A stretch of 64,000 bases of DNA, taken from the NCBI RefSeq assembly GCF_028657195.3, contig NZ_JANCPR020000048.1, positions 1-64,000 on the forward strand, in the 5' to 3' direction. A program made the position numbers and the translations under genes. Source of the stretch: Streptomyces iconiensis (GTDB lineage: Bacteria; Actinomycetota; Actinomycetes; Streptomycetales; Streptomycetaceae). The first letter of the stretch is position 1. Each line of letters begins with the position of its first letter. The notes beneath the pieces are model-generated. The model saw only the letters and a list, made by a program, of their open reading frames with translations, had not been told where the DNA came from and did no database searches. Positions 1 to 6,643 of this stretch are shown one piece after another.

Positions 1-16
1 CCTCTAGCGGGGGGCT

Positions 17-82
17 GTTGGGGGGCAGCGCCCCCCAACGCCCGGCCGGCGAGGCCAACGGGGGCCAGGGGGCGAAGCCCCC
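17..82. terminator. Two GC-rich hairpins before the catalase gene
   Basis: A perfect 10-bp inverted repeat (arms 17-26 and 30-39, GTTGGGGGGC with loop AGC) is followed by a second stem, GGGGGC-GAA-GCCCCC, at 68-82. They probably end transcription of a gene lying left of the window. This G-run/C-run style is common between Streptomyces genes. The rest of 83-240 holds no gene that I can support and should carry the catalase promoter. Confidence 0.5.
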
Positions 83-240
83 ATCTTGAACGGAAACGGG
101 CTTCAAATCACAGGAACAACAACAGGGGGGCACGGGGCGAAGCCCAGAAGTTTCAACAAACTGTTGACGCCCTCTCCGGCACATCCATACGCTCCAGCAT
201 GCGGAAACCCCTTTCCACATGTCTCCCAGGAAGGCCGACC

Positions 241-1698
241 ATGTCGAAACCCACGCTGACAACCGAGTCCGGCGCCCCCATCGCCGACAACCAGAACAGC
301 TCCTCCGCCGGCATAGGTGGCCCTCTCCTCCTCCAGGACCAGCACCTGCTGGAAAAGCTGGCGCGGTTCAACCGCGAACGCATCCCGGAGCGCGTGGTAC
401 ACGCCCGCGGCTCAGGCGCGTACGGGTACTTCGAGGTGACGGACGACGTCAGCGCGTACACCCACGCACACTTCCTCGGCGAGGTCGGCCGCCGTACGGA
501 GACGTTCATCAGGTTCTCGACCGTCGCCGACAACCTCGGCGGGCCCGACGCGGCCCGCGACCCCCGCGGGTTCGCGCTGAAGTTCTACACCGAGGAGGGC
601 AACTACGACCTCGTCGGCAACAACACCCCGGTGTTCTTCATCAAGGACCCGCTGAAATTCCCCGACTTCATCCACTCACAGAAGCGCGACCCGTTCACCG
701 GCAAGCAGGAGCCGGACAACGTGTGGGACTTCTGGGCCCACTCCCCCGAGGCGACCCACCAGGTGACCTGGCTGATGGGCGACCGCGGCATACCGGCCTC
801 GTACCGGCACATGAACGGGTACGGCTCGCACACCTACCAGTGGACGAACGCCGACGGCGAGGTCTTCTTCGTCAAGTACCACTTCAAGACCAACCAGGGC
901 ATCCGCTGCCTCAGCAGCGAGCAGGGCGCCGAGCTGGCCGGCAAGGACCCCAACTCGCACCAGACGGACCTGCTCCAGTCCATCGAGCGCGGCGCCCGCC
1001 CCTCCTGGACGCTGCATGTGCAGGTCATGCCGGCCGCTGACGCGGCTGACTACCGGTTCAACCCGTTCGACCTGACGAAGGTGTGGCCGCACAAGGACTA
1101 CCCGCTCCAGCGGGTGGGCCGCCTGGTGCTGGACCGTAACCCGGACAACGTCTTCGCCGAGGTCGAGCAGGCCGCGTTCTCGCCGAACAACTTCGTGCCT
1201 GGCATCGGCCCCTCGCCCGACAAGATGCTCCAGGGCCGCCTGTTCGCGTACGCGGACGCGCACCGCTACCGCCTGGGCGTCAACCACACCCAGCTCGCGG
1301 TCAACGCGCCCAAGGCGGCGAAGGCCGCCAACTACGGGCGTGACGGGCTGATGGCGTCCAACGCCTACGACCGGCACGCCAAGAACTACGAGCCCAACTC
1401 CTACGACGGCCCCGCCGAGACCGGTGCGGCGCTGTCGGCCCCCCGCCCCGTCACCGGGCACACCGGCACCCATGAGGCGCCGGCGCACTCCAAGGACGAC
1501 GACTTCTTCCAGGCGGGCGAGCTGTACCGGCTGATGTCCGAGGAGGAGAAGGGCAGGCTGGTCGCCAACATCGCCGGCGGCCTCTCGCAGGTCTCGCACG
1601 AGGCCGTCGTGGAGAAGAACATCGCTCACTTCAGCGCCGCCGACACCGAGTACGGGCAGCGCGTCGAGGACGCGGTGCGCGCGCTTCAGGAGGGCTGA
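241..1698 (+). CDS. katA: Monofunctional heme catalase (clade 3, small subunit)
   Basis: Converts hydrogen peroxide to water and oxygen in the cytoplasm. The 485-residue length fits small-subunit clade 3 catalases. Visible features are the catalytic His54 in VVHARGSGAYG, the heme-side Asn127 in VGNNTPVFF, the RFSTVADNLGGPDAARDPRG region, and the proximal Tyr motif RLFAYADAHRYRLG near residue 340. I chose the ATG at 241 because AGGAAGG lies 7 nt upstream and family homology begins just after; an in-frame ATG at 199 would add 14 residues without a ribosome site. A hairpin follows at 1738. No adjacent regulator (CatR/Fur-like) is visible in the window. Recognition is strong; the exact gene name (katA or catA) is by family only. 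Confidence 0.96.
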   Translation: MSKPTLTTESGAPIADNQNSSSAGIGGPLLLQDQHLLEKLARFNRERIPERVVHARGSGAYGYFEVTDDVSAYTHAHFLGEVGRRTETFIRFSTVADNLGGPDAARDPRGFALKFYTEEGNYDLVGNNTPVFFIKDPLKFPDFIHSQKRDPFTGKQEPDNVWDFWAHSPEATHQVTWLMGDRGIPASYRHMNGYGSHTYQWTNADGEVFFVKYHFKTNQGIRCLSSEQGAELAGKDPNSHQTDLLQSIERGARPSWTLHVQVMPAADAADYRFNPFDLTKVWPHKDYPLQRVGRLVLDRNPDNVFAEVEQAAFSPNNFVPGIGPSPDKMLQGRLFAYADAHRYRLGVNHTQLAVNAPKAAKAANYGRDGLMASNAYDRHAKNYEPNSYDGPAETGAALSAPRPVTGHTGTHEAPAHSKDDDFFQAGELYRLMSEEEKGRLVANIAGGLSQVSHEAVVEKNIAHFSAADTEYGQRVEDAVRALQEG

Positions 1699-1737
1699 AC
1701 GCCCCCGCAGCAAGCACGCGCACCGGCAGCAGCGTGC

Positions 1738-1761
1738 CGGGCCGATTGGGAGGTCGGCCCG
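1738..1761 (+). terminator. Probable catalase terminator
   Basis: Inverted repeat CGGGCCGA / TCGGCCCG with an 8-nt loop, 40 nt after the catalase stop. There is no U-tract, which is usual in high-GC actinomycetes. Confidence 0.6.
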
Positions 1762-1819
1762 ATACGCGCCCCCGTTGTGGACGGCCCGTTTGATGAGGGG
1801 TGGCCGTCCACGGCGGGGG

Positions 1820-2020
1820 CATTCACGTGCCGCCGCAGGCGGCATTCACGCGGCGCCGCAGGCGGCATACACGCTGAGCGGTGAAGACATTCACATGGCG
1901 CGGCGACGACATCCACGTTGCGCCGCGGGGGACATTCACACGGCGCGGCGGGAACATCGCGTAGCGCCGCAGGCGGCATTCACGTTGCGCCGCGAGGGAC
2001 ATTCACCTGGCGCGGGCCCG
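1820..2020. repeat. Nine-unit imperfect 22-23 bp tandem array
   Basis: Units begin at about 1820, 1843, 1866, 1888, 1910, 1933, 1955, 1977 and 2000. Most start with CATTCAC, followed by a GC-rich tail of the form NNGGCGCCGCNGGNGG; the third and seventh units are the most diverged (CATACAC, CATCGCG). Unit lengths alternate between 22 and 23 bp. No credible gene covers the array: frames through it give low-complexity Arg/Pro-rich products. It fills most of the 501-bp gap between the catalase gene and the zinc-ribbon gene. Function unknown. Confidence 0.85.
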
Positions 2021-2199
2021 ACCAAACGCACGGCCCCGGCCGCACTCACGGCCCACGAACGGCCCGCGAACGGTTCGCGACTGGTTCGCGAACGTCCCGA
2101 CCAGCGGCGACCCCACCCGTTCCGCTTCGCAATTCCGGCGCCATCATGGACGATTGGAGACGCTGAACCGCCCGTTGATCTGTGCCAGGAGCCGAAAAG

Positions 2200-2907
2200 A
2201 TGGCTGAGAGTGTGCTCGTGCGCTGCCCCGTGTGCCGTCGCGAGCACAGCTATACGGCGCCCGTATACCCCTGCGGCTGCGGGGCGCCCGTCACGCTGCC
2301 GCTGCTCGGCTCCGCCGCGCCCGTCCCGATCAGGCACCGTACCTGGGCGGACTCCTGGGTCTCCGTGCGGTGCGGCGCTTGCGGGAGCCTCGACGAGTGG
2401 CCGCAGCCCGAACTCGGCTGCGACTGCGGGACATCGCTGCGCATGCCCGTCACACCGGCCGGGCCCGCCGGCACGCCGGAGGCCGCGCAACCGCTCGTCG
2501 TACCGCGCACGGGGCAGCCCGTGCGGCGGCCCGCGTTCCAGCCGGTGACCATCCGTACGGCGCAGGACGCCAAAGCGGCAGCGGCGCAGTATCTGCGCTG
2601 GCTCGGGTTCGTGGAGGTCCGGGTGACCGAGCGGACGCCCGCCTCGGGTGTGGATCTGCGCGGCCCGGACGTGGTGGCGCACGTCGACCCCAGCACGGCG
2701 CCCACCGGACTGCGCGACATCGAGACGCTGTGGCTGAACGGGCTCAACGAGTCGGCCGTCGCCGTCTGTTTCTCCCTCGCCGGATACGTCCGCGACGCCC
2801 GGCTGCGCGCCGACGAGCTCTCCCTCCCGCTCTTCGTCCTCGACCTCACGGGCACCCCGCAACCCGTCAACGACCCGGCCGACCAGCTGATCCGCACGGT
2901 GCACTGA
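2200..2907 (+). CDS. Zinc-ribbon protein with restriction-endonuclease-like C-terminal domain
   Basis: The 235-residue product has two Cys clusters near the N-terminus: CPVC...CGCG at about 9-27 and CGAC...CDCG at about 60-80. These look like paired zinc ribbons. The C-terminal part, from about residue 115, has the features of a Mrr/PD-(D/E)xK-like fold: an N-terminal helix (DAKAAAAQYLRWLGF), then a strand with VTERTPASGVDLRGPDVVAHVD. This resembles the GxxGVDxx...VxVK arrangement but lacks a clear QxK/ExK lysine. I infer a nucleic-acid-associated protein, possibly nuclease-derived but inactive. The ATG at 2200 has CCAGGA 9 nt upstream; a GTG at 2182 is also possible. No partner methylase is nearby, so a restriction role is unlikely. 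Confidence 0.7.
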   Translation: MAESVLVRCPVCRREHSYTAPVYPCGCGAPVTLPLLGSAAPVPIRHRTWADSWVSVRCGACGSLDEWPQPELGCDCGTSLRMPVTPAGPAGTPEAAQPLVVPRTGQPVRRPAFQPVTIRTAQDAKAAAAQYLRWLGFVEVRVTERTPASGVDLRGPDVVAHVDPSTAPTGLRDIETLWLNGLNESAVAVCFSLAGYVRDARLRADELSLPLFVLDLTGTPQPVNDPADQLIRTVH

Positions 2908-2974
2908 GCGCTCGCCGCTCCACCCTGGGGTGGAGTTCCAGGGCGGCGCCTCCGCCGCACGGGGGAAGCGGATC

Positions 2975-3130
2975 ATGCGCCGGTCCGATCCCTGCGCGCT
3001 GTGGATCCACAACAGTGAGCCCATGGCAAGCGACGAGACGAGTCCGACGACGGCGGTCGAGGGGACCGGGCGGCCTGCGCCGCCGCTGCGGGCGAAGCGC
3101 ACGGCCTCCGGGAGGCGGGACCTGTTGTGA
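2975..3130 (+). CDS. Possible 51-residue peptide coupled to the next gene
   Basis: An ATG at 2975 has a good GGGGGAAG ribosome site 6 nt upstream. It opens a short frame whose TGA overlaps the GTG start of the next gene (GTGA at 3127-3130), the arrangement of translationally coupled genes. The product (begins MRRSDPCALWIHNSEP, ends SGRRDLL) is hydrophilic and resembles no family I know. The opposite strand also has an open frame here, so coding is uncertain. Confidence 0.3.
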   Translation: MRRSDPCALWIHNSEPMASDETSPTTAVEGTGRPAPPLRAKRTASGRRDLL

Positions 3131-3465
3131 CGGTATGGCTCATGTCGTTCCCGGCGTTCGTGTGTCTGCTGGTCTTGTTCGCCCTGGTGGAGAGCGGGTG
3201 GCGATGGTTCACGGGGCTGGGCCTGATCCCGTGGCTACGCAGGCGCACGGGGCGGTCCTTGGCGAGCGTTGCCTTCGATGAATTCACGGCGGTCGTGGCC
3301 GGGAACAAGACGGTGGAGCTGGAGCAGCGGCGGGTGGAGCTGCTGCGGCGGGACGACGAAGGCGACGGTGCACCGCCCCATTCCCGTATCGACCTTGCCA
3401 AGGGCACCGCGTTCATCGTGTTGCCGCGGGAACAGGAACACAGCAGACCCCGGTCGGAGGCATAG
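3127..3465 (+). CDS. Small membrane-anchored protein (DUF6191-like)
   Basis: The 112-residue product has one N-terminal transmembrane segment (about residues 4-22, MSFPAFVCLLVLFALVE), then a basic WLRRRTGR stretch. A soluble tail follows, including the element SVAFDEFTAVVAGNKTVELEQRR and a short hydrophobic strand GTAFIVLP. This organisation matches the streptomycete DUF6191 family as I remember it; no biochemical role is known to me. The GTG at 3127 overlaps the stop of the small upstream frame. A bidirectional-looking hairpin follows at 3479. Confidence 0.75.
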   Translation: MTVWLMSFPAFVCLLVLFALVESGWRWFTGLGLIPWLRRRTGRSLASVAFDEFTAVVAGNKTVELEQRRVELLRRDDEGDGAPPHSRIDLAKGTAFIVLPREQEHSRPRSEA

Positions 3466-3478
3466 CGCGCGCCCTGTG

Positions 3479-3513
3479 GGCCTCGCCGTGGGGCGAGGCC
3501 GTGGGGCGAGGCC
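3479..3513. terminator. Bidirectional terminator between convergent genes
   Basis: GGCCTCGCC / GGCGAGGCC stem (3479-3487 and 3492-3500, loop GTGG), with a second copy of GTGGGGCGAGGCC at 3501-3513. It sits between the DUF6191-like gene (+) and the acyl-CoA synthetase gene (-). Confidence 0.65.
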
Positions 3514-3522
3514 GTGCCGGCC

Positions 3523-5223
3523 CTACGCGCGGTACTCCGTGCCCGGCGTGCCCGACTCGCCCGCCGCGTGGGCGCGGAGTTCGACGCGGCGGATCTTGCC
3601 GGAGATGGTCTTGGGCAGATCGGCGAACTCGACGACGCGCACCCGCTTGTAGGGCGCGAGGCGCTCGCGGCAGTGGGCGATGAGGAGGCGGGCCGTGGCC
3701 TCGTCAGGGGTCCAGCCCCCGGCGAGGACGACATACGCCTTGGGCACGGCCAGCCGTACGGGGTCGGGCGAGGGAACGATCGCGGCCTCGGCCACCGCCT
3801 CGTGCTCCAGCAGGACGCTCTCCAGCTCGAACGGGCTGATCTTGTAGTCGCTGGCCTTGAAGACGTCGTCGCTCCTGCCGACGTACGTGAGATAGCCCTC
3901 GGCGTCCCGGGATCCGATGTCGCCCGTGCGGTAATAGCCGTCGGCCATCGCCGCTGCGGTGCGTTCGGGGTCGCCGTGGTAGCCGGTCATCAGACCGGCG
4001 GGGCGCTGCGACAGGTCGAGGCAGATCTCGCCCTCGTCCACGCCTGCCGCACCGGTGGCCGGGTCGACGAGCGTGACGTCGAAGCCGGGCGTCGGGCGGC
4101 CCATGGAGCCGGGTTTGAGGGGCTGGCCCGGGCTGTTGGCGACCTGGACGGCGGTCTCGGTCTGACCGAACCCGTCGCGGATGGTGACGCCCCACACGCG
4201 GCGGACATGCTCGATGACCTCGGGGTTGAGCGGTTCGCCCGCCGCCACGATCTCGCGGGGCACGCTCTTGAGGCGGGTGAGGTCGGCCTGGATGAGCATG
4301 CGCCAGACCGTGGGAGGCGCGCAGAAGCTGGTGACACCGGCGCGGTCCATCTCGGCCATCAGGCGGCTCGCGTCGAAGCGCGTGTAGTTGTGGATGAAGA
4401 TCGTCGCCTCGGCGTTCCACGGCGCGAAGAAGTTGGACCAGGCGTGCTTGGCCCAGCCGGGCGAGGAGATGTTGAGGTGCACGTCCCCCGGCTGGAGGCC
4501 GATCCAGTACATCGTCGCGAGGTGCCCGACCGGGTACGAGACATGGGTGTGCTCCACCAGCTTCGGCAGGGCCGTGGTACCGGAGGTGAAGTAGAGCAGC
4601 AGGGTGTCATCGGCACGGGTCACACCGTCGGGCTCGTACGTGTCGTCCGCCTCGTACGCGTCCTCGTAGGACAGCCAGCCCTCCCGGGGCGCACCGGTCG
4701 TGCCGACGGCGATACGCGTGTAGTCCCCGGGCACGTCGGCGAACTTGGGGGTGTCCTCGCCACGGACGATCACATGCCGGGCTTCTCCCCTGCCGACGCG
4801 GTCGTTCAGCTCGTGCGGGCCGAGCTGCGGGGTGGAGGGGATGACGACGGCGCGCAGCTTCATCAGCGCGAGGAGGGTCTCCCACAGTTCGGCCTGGTTG
4901 CCGAGCATGACGATGACGCGGTCGCCCGCCCTGACTCCCCGCGCACGCAGCCAGTTGGCGACGCGGTTGGAGCGGCTGCGCATGCCGTCGAAGGTGATGG
5001 ACAGCTCCTCGCCGTCCTCCTCGACGATGTGGAGCGCGGTTCCCTCGTTGCCCTCGGCGATCCTGTCGAACCAGTCGAGCGCCCAGTTGAAGTGCGCGGG
5101 CCTGGGCCACGCGAACTCGGCGCGCGCGGCGGCGTAGTCCGTCCTGTGCCGCAGCAGGATGTCGCGTGCTGCGCGGAAGGCTTCGGTGGCCTCGGTGGCC
5201 TCTGTGGATGCGGGCGGGGTCAT
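3523..5223 (-). CDS. AMP-forming acyl-CoA synthetase (medium-chain type)
   Basis: A 566-residue ANL-superfamily enzyme expected to activate a carboxylic acid with ATP and CoA via an acyl-adenylate. Visible motifs are the phosphate loop FTSGTTALPK (about 210), an aromatic/glycine motif around GFGQTETAVQ, YRTGDIG (about 420), GRSDDVFKASDYKISPFE hinge region, and the catalytic C-terminal Lys in LPKTISGKIRR. The loop has Ala where most members have Gly (TSGTTGxPK). Length and the SDDVFKASDYKISPFELES signature place it with medium-chain acyl-CoA synthetases and acetyl-CoA synthetase relatives. The start at 5223 has GGAGGAAACG directly upstream. It is transcribed away from the EEP hydrolase gene. 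The substrate cannot be predicted. Confidence 0.9.
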   Translation of the reverse strand: MTPPASTEATEATEAFRAARDILLRHRTDYAAARAEFAWPRPAHFNWALDWFDRIAEGNEGTALHIVEEDGEELSITFDGMRSRSNRVANWLRARGVRAGDRVIVMLGNQAELWETLLALMKLRAVVIPSTPQLGPHELNDRVGRGEARHVIVRGEDTPKFADVPGDYTRIAVGTTGAPREGWLSYEDAYEADDTYEPDGVTRADDTLLLYFTSGTTALPKLVEHTHVSYPVGHLATMYWIGLQPGDVHLNISSPGWAKHAWSNFFAPWNAEATIFIHNYTRFDASRLMAEMDRAGVTSFCAPPTVWRMLIQADLTRLKSVPREIVAAGEPLNPEVIEHVRRVWGVTIRDGFGQTETAVQVANSPGQPLKPGSMGRPTPGFDVTLVDPATGAAGVDEGEICLDLSQRPAGLMTGYHGDPERTAAAMADGYYRTGDIGSRDAEGYLTYVGRSDDVFKASDYKISPFELESVLLEHEAVAEAAIVPSPDPVRLAVPKAYVVLAGGWTPDEATARLLIAHCRERLAPYKRVRVVEFADLPKTISGKIRRVELRAHAAGESGTPGTEYRA

Positions 5224-5483
5224 CGTTTCCTCCTGGGCGCCTGGTGCCGGAGCCCATCGTCTCCGCAGACCGGCCACCGCACCAGCCCCGCGCACCGCCC
5301 CTGCGCGGCAGGTCAGAACGGTGGGCCCGGTGCGGCCCCGCGGTGCGCCAGGTCCCGGCGACGGGCCGGAGAGGCCGGGTGGGAAGAGGGCGGGGCGGGA
5401 AGAGGGCGGGGCCAGGGGGCCGGCGGTCCGCCTGCGGGGGGCGCGGGCCGCCGGGCCGCCGCCGGTGAGGCATCATCGGGTGT

Positions 5484-6509
5484 GTGTATACGGGGGCTGA
5501 GGCACGCGGAGACCGGCGCGAGGACCAGGAACGGCACAGCGCGGCGGGGCGGAGGACGGGGCGGCGGCACCCCGTGCTGGCGACGCTCGCCGCGCTCGTA
5601 CTCGCGGGGCTGAGCGTGCCGCTGGCAGTGCGTGCCGCCGGGTCCGACGGGGTGACGCCCGTGCCCCAACTCCTCGCGTTCCTCCCCTGGTTCCTGGCCC
5701 CCACCTGGCTCGCGCTGCTCGGCGCCGCGCTGGCCCGCAGGCCGCTGCTGCTCGTGTGGGGGCTGGCGGTGCTGGCCGCGACGGGGTGGTTCCTCCAGCC
5801 GTACGGGAGCACGGCGCCCGACGGCGCTGCGGGGCGCCAGGGGAAGGCGCAGTTCCGGGTGCTGACCTCCAACCTCCAGCGCGGTGGGGCCCTGCCCGAC
5901 CTGCTGGAGACGGTGCGCAGGGAGCGCCCGCAGATCGTGTCCATACAGGAGTGCGACAGTGCGTGCGCCGACGCGCTGCGCACACCGGAGCTGCGCAAGG
6001 CGTATCCGCACCGGGTGATCGCGGACGGCAGACCGGCCGAGGGCTCCGCGCTGCTGAGCGTCTACCCGCTGGGCGAGAAGAGCGAGGTGCCGGCGCGGCT
6101 GGCGATGCCGGGCGCCGTCGCGAAGATCGGCGGCGAGGAGGTGCGCCTCCAGGTGGCGCATCCGATGCCGCCTGACCTCGGCGAACTCGGGCCCTGGCGT
6201 ACGGAGCTGGGCCGTCTGCGCTCCTACGCCGCCTCCGGCGGTGACCGGCCCACGCTCATCGCGGGCGACTTCAACTCCTCCGCCGACCACGCGGCCTTCC
6301 GCGCCGTCCTCGACACGGGCCTGCACGACACCGCCCGTATGCTCGGCCAGTCCCGCACCCCCACCTGGCCCGCCACCACCGCTCCCCCGCTGGGCACCCA
6401 GATCGACCACGTGCTGGTGAGCCGCCAACTGGTGCCCCTGGAGGCGAAGTTCCTCGACTTCGCGGGGACCGACCACCGCGCCCTGCTGGTGGACCTCAAG
6501 CTCTTCTGA
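5484..6509 (+). CDS. Membrane-anchored endonuclease/exonuclease/phosphatase (EEP) family protein
   Basis: The 341-residue product begins with about 30 basic residues, then three hydrophobic segments (about 31-50, 58-82, 86-102) that should place the C-terminal EEP domain outside the membrane. EEP metal and active-site motifs are visible: LTSNLQRGG (Asn), SIQECD (Glu), GDFNSSADH (Asp/Asn) and the terminal TDHRALLVDL (Asp-His). These enzymes hydrolyse phosphoester bonds in nucleic acids, sphingomyelin or inositol phosphates; the substrate is unknown. The GTG at 5484 is the assigned start. The ribosome site is modest, so the exact first residue is uncertain. It is divergent from the acyl-CoA synthetase. 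Confidence 0.85.
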   Translation: MYTGAEARGDRREDQERHSAAGRRTGRRHPVLATLAALVLAGLSVPLAVRAAGSDGVTPVPQLLAFLPWFLAPTWLALLGAALARRPLLLVWGLAVLAATGWFLQPYGSTAPDGAAGRQGKAQFRVLTSNLQRGGALPDLLETVRRERPQIVSIQECDSACADALRTPELRKAYPHRVIADGRPAEGSALLSVYPLGEKSEVPARLAMPGAVAKIGGEEVRLQVAHPMPPDLGELGPWRTELGRLRSYAASGGDRPTLIAGDFNSSADHAAFRAVLDTGLHDTARMLGQSRTPTWPATTAPPLGTQIDHVLVSRQLVPLEAKFLDFAGTDHRALLVDLKLF

Positions 6510-6538
6510 GGGCTGAGGGCCGACACCGGACGCGGGCC

Positions 6539-6618
6539 GGCTGTGTCCGTCAGCACGCCGGGACGCCGGCCGGCTGTGTCCTTTAGCGCGCCGGGGCTGT
6601 GTCCATCAGCACGCCGGG
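6539..6618. repeat. Three 24-bp direct repeats between convergent genes
   Basis: Units at 6539-6562, 6572-6595 and 6595-6618 share GGCTGTGTCC and GCGCCGG or GCACGCCGG blocks with 2-4 mismatches. They lie between the EEP hydrolase stop and the stop of the minus-strand pseudoglycosidase gene. Confidence 0.8.
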
Positions 6619-6643
6619 CCCCGCCGCTGGTCGAGCGGCCGAA

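Noticed and set aside
1820..2020. CRISPR array
   Set aside because: Units are contiguous, 22-23 bp and diverged, with no unique spacers and no cas genes.
1936..3102. Long minus-strand frame over the zinc-ribbon gene
   Set aside because: Arg/Pro/Gly-rich product with no family features; it mirrors the real gene and runs through the repeat array.
3514..5613. 699-residue plus-strand frame over the acyl-CoA synthetase
   Set aside because: Antisense shadow of a well-supported enzyme gene; product is low-complexity Gly/Val/Arg.
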